Positions 1 to 11,961 of a stretch of DNA of 64,000 nucleotides are shown one piece after another. Position 1 is the stretch's first letter, and the number at the start of each line of letters is the position of its first letter. Origin of the DNA: Liquidambar formosana (lineage: Eukaryota; Streptophyta; Magnoliopsida; Saxifragales; Altingiaceae); NCBI GenBank assembly GCA_039720395.1, contig CM077823.1, forward strand, positions 30,958,371 through 31,022,370, read 5' to 3'. The notes under the pieces are model-generated. The model saw only the letters and a list, made by a program, of their open reading frames with translations. It ran no database searches and was not told where the DNA came from. The translations under genes and the position numbers were made by a program.

Positions 1-273
1 GTGAGAACATATGTGAGGCCCACATACCACGCTCCATGTATCGATCATTATTATCCGACAACTTAGAAAACCCTCCCACGAGCAGCGAAAGCAAAACATA
101 AAAATTGGCCAACATATACTTTGCCTTCACATTGTAGTGGAAGAGCTCCTCATCTCTATTCATTTCCTACCACATGTATAAATAATTTTTTTTAAAAAAA
201 ATGTGAATTTGTGAGTCTTAATTTATAAGTGGATATGTAGTCATGATACATAGACCCACATCTATTTTAATGT

Positions 274-672
274 TGTAAGACGCGCGGTCCAGCCGCTCAG
301 CTTGAGGTATTGTCGGCTCTGGCCCAGCACATAATCCGGCCTCACAGGTTTGTCTTTATGGGCCATATGCTCAAAAGGCGTCTCATTAAGAGGGTGTCCA
401 GCGCCGTCTTATAAGCCTATCTTAGGCATCGTCCGCAACCGATGTGGGATACTAACATCTCCACCTCGGCGCCGGCACGACCCTTGCTCTGATACCATTG
501 TAAGACGCGCGGCCCAGCCCCTCATCTTGAGGTATTGCCTAGCACATAATCCGGCCTCACGGGTTTGTCCTTATGGGCCACATGCTCAAAAGGTGTCTCA
601 TTAAGAGGGTATCCAGTGCCGTCTCATAAGCCTATCTTAGGCATTGTCTGCAACCGATGTGAGATACTAACA
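274..672 (-). mobile_element. TRIM (miniature LTR retrotransposon), complete
   Basis: Two direct repeats, 274-457 and 499-672, are LTRs of 184 and 174 bp. Read on the minus strand each begins TGTTAGTATC and ends CTTACA. Only 41 bp lie between them (458-498). On the minus strand this interval starts, one base after the 5' LTR, with TGGTATCAGAGC (486-497), the primer-binding site for initiator tRNA-Met, and ends in a purine tract GAGGTGGAGA next to the 3' LTR. The element is flanked by a perfect 5-bp TSD, aatgt (269-273 and 673-677). There is no coding capacity, so mobilisation would have depended on another retrotransposon. The open frame at 350-604 is a chance frame inside the repeat. Confidence 0.93.
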
Positions 673-677
673 AATGT

Positions 678-1548
678 GAATATGTAAATATAGAGACATA
701 GATACAGACACATGAAAATATTCAAAATTATATAAACACGGACATCTATACATACACATAATTAATTCTTTTTAATTATTTGAACTGGTTGAATATGAGT
801 GAGGAAAAGGTGAATATTATTCAAAGAAATTAAACCCAAAGTAAATAATATTTAGGAGTAAAATTTAACAAAAGGAAAAAAAAAAATGGCAAGCTTCCAA
901 TACCCAACCACTATTCTTTTCCCATCGAAGACCAACTGAAGTAACACTACTTTTGTAACGGATAGCCTCCCTTCCCACCTCGATCTCTCTGACCATGAGG
1001 TCTACTAATACTCTTGCAGTTCTCTTTCTCTCTCTGTCATAATCCTTAGCTAACCGTCACCTATTGGCAAGTTTGAAAGAAAAACCATTATCTAGCTCCC
1101 AGCCGTCTTTCTCATCCCTCTGAAGGGCAAAACAACATGGGAAAAGAACGGAAAGTTAGGACAAAGGAGTAATTTAAATTCAAATCACATGTGCAACTAG
1201 TTTCACGTGACTATTTCAGAGCTCCGAAACCTAACGAGGATTTAGTTTGGTGGGGTGAGGTCAGGTGTGGTACGAGGGGTGGGGATTTGGATTTTGTACA
1301 GTTACTGTATAGTACAGTAAACGTCGGATCGATGACACATGGCAAAGTGAAAAAATAGGGGACTGAAATTCGAGATATGCATTTTATGCCCAACACCTAA
1401 TAGCCCTCTATTTTTCTTCTTTGTCCACGTGTCATTGATCCTACGTTTATTTCACCATGTAGTAAAAGTAGCCAATTGCACCAAATTCGAATCCTGAGGG
1501 GTGGTGGGTGTCTATGGTTGTTAAGTAAGAAGTGAATAAGACTGAGGA
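678..1548. other. Intergenic DNA, nothing recognised
   Basis: AT-rich sequence with no supported gene, repeat boundary or RNA. Two short minus-strand open frames near 1211-1579 have no recognisable motifs. Confidence 0.5.
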
Positions 1549-2141
1549 TCATTTGACTGTCTAATTCAAAATTAACCAATTCAAAAAAATTTATATAATA
1601 TTAAAGGTATAGATTTATCACTTTGAATTATAATATTTTAAAAAACTGGAGTCATCATCATAGTTGATGTTATAGGTGTCAATTTTTAAAAATTCGATCA
1701 TGAAATGACAATATTTCAAATTTATACTCTTATTTTGATGACGATGGTCATTTTCTTGAATCTGTCAATTCAAGGTAATGAATTCAGGGCCTGTTTGGGT
1801 GTCCAATTCGAAATTAAATAATTCAAGAAATTTTATATAAAGTTGAAGGTATAAATCTATCACCTTAAATTAGAATATTTTAAAATGCTAAAGTGACTAT
1901 AATTGATGTTGTAGAATCAATTCTAAGGTCATGAAATGCTACTCCGTACTGTTTTGAATTTAATTACACTCTTATTTGTAATGACGATCATTATTTTCTT
2001 AAATTTGTTAATTCACGATGATGGATTGTGCCTTTAATACTATATGAGATTTCTTGAATTGTTTAATTTTGAATTGGACAACCAAACAGTCTCTTATTGA
2101 ATTATTTAATTTCAAATTTGATACCTAAACAAATCCTTATG
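1549..2141. mobile_element. MITE (outer copy), split by a second copy
   Basis: The left part (about 1549-1796) starts with the same TIR-like sequence (GTCTAATTCAAAATTAA) as the copies at 1797 and 3596. Its missing right end (TTTAATTTCAAATTTG, then ACCTAAACAAATCC) reappears at about 2093-2141 after the inner copy. So one member of the family was inserted into another. Class uncertain: the GGGCCTGTTTGG-type ends resemble PIF/Harbinger or hAT MITEs; the TSD could not be settled. Confidence 0.65.
1797..2092. mobile_element. MITE (inner copy)
   Basis: Terminal inverted repeats begin GGGCCTGTTTGGGTGTCC on the left; the right end reads GGACAACCAAACAGTCTC. Internal sequence matches the copy at 3596-3900 along its length. 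About 296 bp, no coding capacity. It sits within the outer copy. Confidence 0.7.
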
Positions 2142-3293
2142 GCTTGTTTTGGTGTGATGTGCTTTACGGTGTAAAAGCATTTTCATGTAAACCTAATTAC
2201 AAATAAAATTTGGATTTCTAAATGGTTTTCTATTATGGATATTACAAACGGTTATTTGCAGTTATTAACAAATCATGTTCTTTTACACTATATCAGACGC
2301 CAAAAAAAAGCGTAAATCGTTTTCCATTTTTCTTAACTCAAAATGGCCGAGTAAAATGAGTTGCTTCATTTTCATTTTCCAGATCTAACCAAATATCATA
2401 AATTATTATTTTACACGTAACTGATTTTCCTTAAAAGAAAAATGATAAAGAGTTGAACTATCTTGCTTGGCAAGAGAACCCAGACGACTAGATCCACCCT
2501 CAAATTTATTGATTGATACAAAATAGGACAACCCCACATTGAAGCTGACTCTAGAGTACTCGACGTTTGAGTAGGTGGAGCAGAGAATACCACGCTGTCC
2601 AGGCGTGTGCCATCAAGTCATCATACTTCATTGTTGGACCACACATGTTCAAAAATCGAAATTAAGGTCCAAACGTTGTCCAACCATGTGGGGGTTGTTC
2701 ATTTTTGTGCTTGGGTGCTTTGCTAGGCTGTATTGGGGTTTCTTTTTGGGTGTTTCTTGGTTTTTCACTGGTGTTCTTTGTCACTAATGATTTTTTTTTT
2801 TTTTTAATTAAGTACAAACGAAATTTATATTTACCCAAAAAGAAATTTCATTACCGAGGTTTTGAATATATATGATTGGGTGTCAAATAAAGGGTATCCC
2901 AAATCTCTAGACCCAAAGCAATTCATATATCATCCACAAATCTTTGGGCTCAAAAAAAATGCATCCTTCGCAAGTCCGTGCATTTAATAATGAAAAAGCT
3001 GTTGACTCTTTAAGCGGCTAAATCCATAAGATTCAATAGTAACAGAAAATGTTAATAATGTGACAAAATGACCAAGATCCATTTAGTATCCAACAAATCA
3101 ATTTGTGTCATAATTTAGAAATAAAAATTTATCTCATGATTCTAATCCATAGACGCACACATACGTATAGATACATGTCATATTTTGGAGACAAGTTTAT
3201 ACGTAATTTTTAAAAACCATTTTTTAGGGGCGTACCTAGAATAAGTAATCAGATTGCCCCTCAAAGTAGGGAAAATTCCTACCTTAAACCAAT

Positions 3294-3339
<46 letters not shown>

Positions 3340-3595
3340 GGTACAATGGAAAGGGTTTGAACTCCTAACTTATCTTACTTTTATCCTTTTTCTCACATTC
3401 TCTCAGCACTAGGTTAACCTGGCCATAATTAACCACTATTTGAGCTCCGAATTACCACACCCATCAAACCACCTTCCCGAACAAGTTACGATAGGGGGAA
3501 GGGGTCAGGTGATAACACTCCAACGCCGTAGTTAGCAATTTGAAGAGAACTTTCAATGGAATGCATATTGTAGAGTGGATTACAAAATTCCTTAT
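2142..3595. other. Intergenic DNA with (TA)n
   Basis: No gene recognised. Contains a (TA)n tract at about 3298-3336 and several homopolymers. The short frames at 2411-2787 lack any known motif. Confidence 0.5.
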
Positions 3596-3900
3596 GGGCT
3601 TGTTTGGGTATCAAATTCGAAGTTAAATAATTCAAGAAATTTTTATATGATTTTGAAGATGCAAATTTATCATGTTGAATTAGAATATTTTAAAAAGTTG
3701 GAGTTTATCACTATAGTTGTTGTTATAGGATCAATTCTTAGAAATTCATGAAATGCCACTATTTTGAATTTCGTCTCTTATTTGTAATGATAACCATCAT
3801 CTTTTTGAATTTATTAATTTAAAGTGAAGTATTTGTGTCTTTAATCTTATGTAAAATTTATTAAATTATTTAATTTCAAATTGAACACCCAAACAGGCCC
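3596..3900. mobile_element. MITE, third family member
   Basis: About 305 bp, bounded by GGGCTTGTTTGGGTATC on the left and CACCCAAACAGGCCC on the right, which are inverted repeats of each other. Internal sequence is the same family as 1797-2092. The target duplication is short and not clear. Confidence 0.75.
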
Positions 3901-4304
3901 TAAATCAATATTCCTTCTTGGTTTCGTAATTGGGTCAATCATTGCACCATCCATTGTAATTGACCTTGCTAATGTGTGCCTTAATCTAGGCGTGCGTTTG
4001 ATCGATGGGCATAATATTCGTGTTACAATTAGTGATTGCAAAATTCCCTATAATCACCTCATGATTGGATGGTCGTCTGGGCTGAATAGCTACAAGGATC
4101 GCCCATGGCTTCCCCTCCGAGCTGTTGGCTGGAATGCTATGTTTTTACACACTTCCCTCGTGCATTAGGAGTTATACCCTATACATTGGATCAATATACA
4201 CTGTAAGCTAATAATGCATGAGATACAACTCCAAATTTGAGATATATATATATAGTTCAATATACACTGTAACCTACTAATACATGAGATACAACCTCTA
4301 ATGT

Positions 4305-4346
<42 letters not shown>

Positions 4347-4884
4347 TTATATTAGCACGCTTCCACCTAATCGTTATCCTCTATACATATATATATAGAG
4401 GGTAGGGATCCATTTATATTTGATGTAAAACTTTTTACTCTTATAAATCTCTATATCTTTTAGTGAGACTAATACTTTGTCAATCCAACCGTTGGATTAT
4501 ATAATCTATTTATACACATCTTACATGTCAAATTTTAAATAAATAGAATATTAGGAGCTATGTCATTCAAAAAGTATCCAAAATTATAGTTTTATTTATA
4601 AAAAGAAATGTCAATTTACAAATCAAATACTTTCCGAAATCTTATTGACATAAAATTCGACATGCATGATTCACGTGAATAAAGTATCTAATTCAACAAT
4701 TGGATTAACGAAATATTATTTTCACAAACAAATATAGATGAATATAAAAGTAAAAAATTTTACACCTTAGGTAGTCGTGGGGTTGGCCCAAAGGCCAATG
4801 GGAATTGTTAAAGGTTGAAGGCGCCACCTGTCATCAAAATTTTTAATAGATATTAATTAAATATTCAATAATCAAATAAAAATA
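3901..4884. other. Intergenic, repeated module with (TA)n
   Basis: An open frame at 3881-4168 crosses the MITE end and shows no known domain. From about 4160 to 4340 a short module (around 80 bp, containing ATATACACTGTAA and ATGAGATACAAC) is present twice, separated and followed by (TA)n tracts. It resembles modules near 10650, 15240 and 56600. Confidence 0.5.
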
Positions 4885-6453
4885 GGGTAAAATGCAAAAA
4901 ACCCCCTCCTATTATTACCCTTTTTGCACCTTACCCCCCTCTATTAAAAAAGTGAATAACAAACCCCTTATATTAATTAGGGTTGGCAGGTTGCCCCCTA
5001 CCGTCCACCTGCCGTTAGAAAAATTAACAGCATAGTATCATGTGCTAGGCACGTGACGCTGTTTATCACCTTTAAGACAAAAATACCCTTACCTGTACTA
5101 AAGTTACTCTTTTGCCCTTGAGTGATTTCGTTGGCTCACTCTCCTTCTCCTTCTGCTTCTTCTTCTTCTCTCTCTATCATGGCTACCTCGTCAAAGGCCA
5201 TAGCTGCCACACTCCAATCTCCACCATCGATGGTCTTCTTCATGGCTGCCATTCTTCTTCCTCTTTCTCTTCTTCTTCTCTCTCGTTATGGCTACCTCGT
5301 TGATGCTACAACCATCTGCCATGGTGGTGTCGGTGAAAACCATCTACCATGGTGCCGGTGAAAACCACCGACAGTGGGTATTTTGCAGTTGAGGGGGATT
5401 GCTCTAGATTTGAAATCTTCCCCTTTTCTCATCTACCAATGTGAGTCGATCCAATAATGGGTATCCTCAAACCCTCCCCACCGACAATTAGCTCTTATCT
5501 TCAAAATCCTAACCCTCTACACCATCATCGTCGTTGTTGTCTATGCCGTTGTTCGCTGCACCTCTAGATGGGTATTTGGAGATCAAAGGACGGGATGTTA
5601 CCTTTGTTGCCGCTAGCTGCACCTCCCCTCAAACCCTCACCACCGACAATTAGCTCTTATCTTCAAAATCCTAAACCTCCACACCACCATCGTCGCCGTT
5701 GTCCATGTTGTTGTCCGCTGCACCTCCAGATGGGTATTTGGAGATCAAAGGACGGGATGTTGCCTCTATTGCCGCTGCACCTCCACTGTTGCCGCTGCAG
5801 AGATGATCAGATCTCTGGGCTTCAGTCCCAATTCTCAATTTCTTTTACGACATCGTGGGGTTTGATTTCAAATGCTAGTTTGCTACTTTTGTCGATCAAA
5901 CCACCCTAATTATTCACAAGCAATGTCGTGTCAAGAAATTCACAATCAATTTCTTGTGTTTTCTTCCAGCGTTGATAAATGGGTTCGATTTGCAATGAGA
6001 GCCAATGGATGAGCTCTGCCTAGATTTAGACATAATACAAGCTCATTACTACGAATTACCAAGCATTTATGCACGAATTCATCAATAAGAAAATTGAACT
6101 TATCGTTTTTGCGAAGTTGTGAGGAATGGGTCTTCGAAATCGCTTATAGGTGTGCGCCGATGAAGATGATCGGAACCGAAAAGTATGCCGGAGAGAAATT
6201 TTTTTTTTTTCTTTCTTATAAATAAACGACACCGTTTCATATATATAACCAAATTAATTTTTATAAACTCAAACTCAACTAATTTTATTCCCAAAAAAAG
6301 AAAAAAACCCCAAGGGCAAAATGGACTTTTCAAGTTTCTGTTAACGGCGTAACCCCCTGAGACATTATAGGGGGTTTTTTGTTCACTTTTTTAATAGAGG
6401 GGGGTAAGGTGCAAAAGGGGTAATAATAGAAGGGGTTTTTTTGCATTTTACCC
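4885..6453. mobile_element. Non-autonomous MULE with internal tandem repeat (Pack-MULE candidate)
   Basis: Inverted ends: GGGTAAAATGCAAAAAACCC at 4885 and its complement ending at 6453; the similarity extends about 110 bp inward on each side. A perfect 9-bp TSD, ataaaaata, flanks it (4876-4884 and 6454-6462). The 1.57-kb interior has unusually GC-rich, gene-like sequence compared with its surroundings. It includes a tandem repeat of about 150 bp (5465-5612 and 5627-5776) and an open frame at 5568-5909 that spans it. No transposase. The interior may be captured host sequence, but the source gene was not recognised. It ends 305 bp before the start codon of SCPL gene 1. Confidence 0.85.
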
Positions 6454-6757
6454 ATAAAAATAATATACATGTGTATTTAAAATAACTCGCACGTTTTACA
6501 GGTGCAATTGTAACTTCATTTCATGTCCAATAAAAAAATAATAAATAAATAAACATCATTTCATATTTCCACTCAAACTTAACATGACTTCTTGGTGGCT
6601 ATGTCATTAAGTGTCCTAACTTTCTTCTCCTCCCGTCAACCTACCCATCTCCGAGCAACTTTTCAAACCCATACTGATATTAGATTGGGGCCTTCATCTA
6701 GCCATTGAATACACTTCACATGCACTTCAATTGTCGCAAAGAAAACTCCAACAAAAT

Positions 6758-8086
6758 ATGTCTTCCAATTCAAGCATATGCTTAGGCTGTGCATGCTTAC
6801 ATTTGTTGCTTCTACTGCTTCTCTCAGGAAATGCAGTGTCCCACAATATTGTCAAGACTTTACCTGGTTTCTCCGGTGAACTTCCCTTCAAACTTGAAAC
6901 TGGGTGAGTGTTTTTCCTTTTTGTGACTGCTCACAACGCTGCATATATTTAGACTACATCTATCAACAATAATGCCTTTTTTATTTTTATTTTTTTGGTA
7001 TGTAGATATGTGAGCGTGGGAGATGTTGAGTTCTTCTACTATTTTGTCGAGTCGGAGGGGAACCCTGGAGCAGATCCTCTTCTTCTTTATATAAATGGAG
7101 GCCCTGGTTGTTCGGGTTTGAACGGATTCTTTTACCAAATTGGTATGTCCATCTCCTTAATTTTTCTTATATAATTAATTAATCTTTGGCAGGATTTTCT
7201 TTCTATGCTAAAAACCACTAGCTAGAATCCATGCCGTTCCGATTATGAATGGTATGTTATCAAGTACTAAAACAGTAAGAGATATTAAGTTCAACTCTTG
7301 TAAAATCTTATTGGAATTATCAACACAAGGTTTCATAATTCTCATGAGTTCTTAAACTCATCTTACTCATATAATGACTAATAGAGCCTTATATGAGCTT
7401 AGAATTTACCTAAAAGGTTTCTTTGTTATCTAAAAATTAAAACTGACAGAGGACACCATTAGATGGTGGTGATTTCAAGTACGACAGTGATATATATATA
7501 TATATGTGACACGTATATGAATCATCCCATTAAGAGAGAAGAGATGGGACCCACAACTATCTTAAAGTTCACTCAATTTTAAGATTTTCCTTGAGTCCAC
7601 CTAATTTGGATCAACAAACATATCATGCATTTTGGGTAATGGGCATATTTTGATGGTAAAATGATGGTTATGACCTTTCCATTGGATACCGTAGATGAGG
7701 AAAACTAACCTAATTCTTTATAACCCTTTGACTTTCTGGTTTAACCGTTAGTTGGCTTTTCTTCAGTTGACTAAGAAGAGCTAAGAAAAGAAATTCTAAA
7801 TTCAGTATAATTTTGTTAGAAATACAGTAAAATATAATTAGAGATTATGTAGAATAGAGAGTTTGTAAAATGAACCATTCAATATAATTTTGTTGTAGAA
7901 ATGCGATTACCAAATGTTATTCCCTTCTTTTCTTTTCTTTTTTTTTGTTAAGTTTTCAAATTTAAAATTCTAAATGAGGTGACGTTTTGGTATTGAATTT
8001 AATTATTCAAATTCAAATTTGTTAGTTATTATGTAAGTTGTTACAGCATTTCCAAACCATAGGCTGAGGAGGGGACATTGGGTTTG

Positions 8087-8117
<31 letters not shown>

Positions 8118-11100
8118 ATATATATATGGTCACTACAAATGGGCCTTGACATTCATGTACTCCTTTGCAGGCCCATTAGCTTTCAACATTACAGATTACA
8201 CTGGTGGCCTACCACAACTGCTATATATGAAACACGCATGGACAAGGGTACAAAAATTAAAATCACATTACTGCCTTCTTTTTTTTCCTTTTTCTTTTTT
8301 CAAATTTTCGTAGCTAAAGATTCCTTGATCAAATTGAATTTTAATCTTTGTAATGTCATGTTTACCGGTGGTGGTGACCGGCCATTTCCAGACCGCCAGC
8401 ATAATATTTATAGACGCACCGGTCGGCGCTGGTTTCTCCTATGCAACAACCACGTCTGCTTACGCCTCCACAGATACACTAATGACGGCACAGGCCTACA
8501 GTTTTATGAAAAATGTGAGTGAGACTTTGCCCAATGAAAAAATAAAAATAAAAAAAATTCTTAAACCATCTGATTGATAAAACTGAAATTAATTTGTCCT
8601 CATGGAAGATTTTATTTCTTTTTGGATCATTAATTTCTAATATTTTTTTACTTTTGTGATGCAGTGGTTGAGTGGCCATCCAGACTTCATGACAAATCCG
8701 TTCTTTATTGGTAGCGATTCTTATGCTGGAATATATGTTCCCATGCTTGCTCAAACAATTATAGAGGGTAATTAGCTTAATTCATGATCAAAAAATTAAT
8801 ATTTTCGAATTAAAGGCTCGATTATTTGTTCATCGAAATCAAGGCCTTTTTGAATTCTTATTCGAAAAAAAAAGAAAAAAAAGGCTCAAGTCTTTGGTTG
8901 TTGATTATGGATTTTGCAGGGAATGAAGCCGGAGAAGAGCCACAAGTGAATCTCAAAGTACATTATCGAACTATAAGACTCGAGTGACTAGAATTAGTGT
9001 TTTTTGTTATTTTCTTTTATTTATCTACGTGTTGTGGATTATGATAGGGTTTTGAGAATTATATACGTAATGTCGAAATGGTCGCAGGGATACTCAATCG
9101 GATGCCCACACACGTATACAACACTCGAATCAAATACGAAAATAACATTTGCTCACCGAATGGCCCTTGTGTCAGATGGCCTCTATTGGGTAAGAAAACT
9201 TGCTCATAGTTTTTTGTTTCCAAATGGATCGAGCTTTGTAATTTTATTTTATTTTTAAATTGTCTATGAGTGGGAACAAGGCTTCGTTGAATCAACTTAA
9301 TTGATACAAGCCTTTTATTTTCCTTCTCACTGCAACTTTGAAACAAAGCCATATTTGATTTTTGTTATTTTTTTATTTTTCTCTCTAATAGAACAAGGCA
9401 TGTTGTAATAATTGTGATGGTTTTTGTTTTTTCAGTCAGCCAAAAGAAGTTGCAATGGGAGTTACGTGGACGTAGACGCTAACAATACACAATGTGTAGA
9501 GGATCTTGAAGCTATCTCTCTGGTATGATGATGAATTACCACCTTCTTTGTTTTTTTTTTTTTTGGCATTGTACATAAGACTACAAACGAGTCAAACCAA
9601 GTCGAGCCGAGTTTGGAAGTGTTCAAGCTCGGCTCGGATAAAAGTTTGTATATTTATAAACAAGCTCAATTTATTGTGCTCAAAGTCGGCTCATTAAGAT
9701 TTAGAAAAGCTCAAGTTTGACTCAGTTCGGCTCGGCTCGTTTAACTAAATAAGTCGTGCTTGAGCTCGAGCTCTCGTGTTCAAGATTGGTTTGATTTCGT
9801 GAATGTGAGTTTTAAACATTAATATAAAAGTTTCCAAACCTTAAAAGTATCATCTCTTTCATGTTAATTGGTCCACTTTGCAAAGAGAAACTAAAAATAA
9901 ATTAGGGTATTTACACAAGCCCCTTAATGAGTCTACTAATAAACTATTTTACGAGTCTTTTAACGAGTCTATTTGTGAACCTATTCACGAGCCCTTAACA
10001 AGTTTGTTCACGAACATAAATAAGTCGAGCTATGGTCCACTCAAGCTTGGCTCGTTTAATAAACGAGCCTAGTATTCAAGCTCAGGCCTGATTCATTTAT
10101 TAATCGAACGAGCTTGAACAAGCCTTTATCGAACTTGTTCACGAGTTGTTTACAAACGACTCAGTTCATTTGCAACCCTAAATTTGCACATTATATTATA
10201 TGTTTTGTGAGCGTTAAGGTCAAGTGACAATTTCAATTTGTAGTGTACTCAACAAATAAGCAGTCAGCACATTTTGGAACCCAACTGCGCTTTCTTATCG
10301 CCGAAGCCAAATGAAGCAAGGGATCGAAGAATTCTCGAAGCCAAAAAAGGAAATTCCCGAATTTCGTCGCCTAAATTTCGTGATCTTTGGTGCCGTGTAA
10401 ACCCCTTTCTCACTCTCTCACTCTCTCTTTGTGTTTGCGTTTGTGCATAAATTTTATTTTGCGCCTTCTTCATAATATATAAACCTCTATAATTCATTCG
10501 TCTAATTGCTTCCTTCTGTTGGCAGAATTTTAATTATTTGCTTTCTGACATATGGACAAACTATAAAAGTGTCCAAGCTGCTCTTCATGTCCGACCGGTA
10601 TGTGAATTTTAGCTACAATGATAATACATGGATCCAGTCTCGTTAGCACATACTGATTTTCTTATATCAGTACCATCCATCAAGAATTGTACTTTGTGCA
10701 AGGATGAGTTGTACAGTATAACTCATACATAAATTGGTGCTGATATAACTTATATCAACACGTCATTGTAACATCAGACCCCATGAACGTTTATATAAGC
10801 TCACTGAGTCATTGAATGTTTATATGTTATGACAATCAGGGAACAGTAAAGAGATTCTTTAGGTGCAATGTCAGCTTAGATTACACAGTGGATGTCAATA
10901 ACGTTGTGCCCTATCATAAAAATTTAACGGTGGCAGGCTTGCAAGTTCTGGTTTTCAGGTAAATCTTACTACCTTCAATGCGATCTTGACTATTTCATTG
11001 CTTAATTCAAACTAGCTGCATGTGTGACAAAATAATTGTTGGTTTAGTAGAAAATACACCATTCCAAGCTTGCTCAATATTATTATTATTATTTTCTCTT

Positions 11101-11618
11101 GAGATTCCAAGTTTGCTCATTTGTACAATTATTTTTTTTTTTTTTTTTCCTCTTCCCATAGCGGTGATCATGACATGGTTATTCCACATATCGGTGTTGA
11201 ACAATGGATAAGCTCTCTCGACTTGACGGTTGACAGTGATTGGCGACCATGGTTTATCCAAGGTCAAGTTGCAGGGTAGGGTTTTGTAAATTTGAAGATC
11301 AATTGTCATTTCTTTTCGTAGCTTTAAAATGAATGCTTCTTTATCAAAATACATATCTTTGTGTAGGTACACAAGGAAGTATGAAAATGATGGATACCGG
11401 TTGACATATGCAACTATAAAGGCAAGAAAAATCCTCACCCTTATTCCTCTCTTCATTCATATACCCATTGCTTAAACTAAAGGATTAATGAATTTATCTT
11501 TTTCATTTTTCTTTTTTTCTCTCTTTTGGAACAGGGAGCTGGTCACTCCCCTCAAGAGTACAAACGCACTGAATGTTATGACATGTTTCATAGGTGGATC
11601 CATTATTATCCTCTCTAA
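6758..11618 (+). CDS. Serine carboxypeptidase-like protein, gene 1 (intact, 14 exons, 469 aa)
   Basis: Exons: 6758-6903, 7006-7142, 8171-8247, 8392-8514, 8665-8767, 8920-8957, 9088-9189, 9436-9522, 10244-10396, 10526-10597, 10840-10958, 11162-11275, 11367-11421, 11535-11618. The sum is 1410 nt, one open frame of 469 codons. All introns are GT-AG except the last, which is GC-AG (AAG|GCAAG at 11422). Residues about 1-27 form a signal peptide with a leucine run, so the protein enters the secretory path, probably to the vacuole. Motifs seen: NGGPGCS (N79-S85, oxyanion region), GPLAFN (95-100), DAPVGAGFSYA, the nucleophile block SDSYAG (Ser180), GDHD (Asp390) and GAGH (His446), so the Ser-Asp-His triad is complete. 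The order of blocks fits clade IA, whose known members transfer acyl groups from glucose esters. However Asn79 is the peptidase-type residue, and DSYAG replaces the usual DSYSG. Family certain; the exact reaction is inference. Confidence 0.93.
9570..10185. mobile_element. MITE-like element in intron 8 of gene 1
   Basis: About 600 bp rich in GAGC/GCTCG palindromes (for example TCGGCTCGGCTCGTTTA and ACGAGCTTGAACAAGCC). The left end ACAAACGAGTC has an inverted partner GTTTACAAACGACTC at the right. This accounts for most of the 721-bp intron; the flanking introns are 130-250 bp. Probably an hAT-type MITE. Exact ends and TSD not resolved. Confidence 0.6.
10650..10790. repeat. Short interspersed module in intron 10 of gene 1
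   Basis: Contains TTGTACTTTGTGCA and CTGATATAACTTATATCAACACG, which recur at about 15255-15415 and partly at 56600-56740. A dispersed MITE-like family, usually found next to (TA)n. Boundaries are not defined. Confidence 0.45.

Positions 11619-11621
<3 letters not shown>

Positions 11622-11662
<41 letters not shown>
11622..11662. repeat. (CT)n microsatellite in 3' UTR of gene 1
   Basis: About 20 CT units beginning 4 bases after the stop codon of gene 1, so transcribed as part of the 3' UTR. Confidence 0.9.
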
Positions 11663-11665
<3 letters not shown>

Positions 11666-11955
11666 ATTTTAATTACAGAATAATCATCTCTAGTTATTGA
11701 GAAATGCAACTTCAAGCCTATGCAATGGTATTTGCTCCAATTGCGTGCAGTCTTACAGTCTTGTATTCTTGTAATCAAAAGATGAGGTAGACCAGCCATG
11801 AGCGCTTGGCATTTTGGAACCAAGCCTCGTGACATTTTGTACACTTCTCTAATTCTGCAAAAATATCTAATTATTTCACAATTGTAGTAAAAATTAGATA
11901 TGGGAATGTTTCTATATGGAAATTAAACAATTGTATTGCATTTTGCATAGTATTG

Positions 11956-11961
11956 AATAAA
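11956..11961 (+). promoter_or_regulatory. Candidate poly(A) signal, gene 1
   Basis: AATAAA about 340 nt after the stop codon. Plant signals are loose, so this is only a candidate. Confidence 0.3.

Noticed and set aside
486..497. tRNA gene fragment
   Set aside because: Only 12 bases match initiator tRNA-Met, exactly as expected of a primer-binding site. No full tRNA or rRNA gene was recognised in the window.
274..672. Simple tandem repeat
   Set aside because: The PBS, purine tract and 5-bp TSD show an LTR element instead.
5568..5909. 113-codon open frame as a gene
   Set aside because: It lies inside a MULE and spans a direct repeat, which explains the internal repeat in the protein; no known domain.
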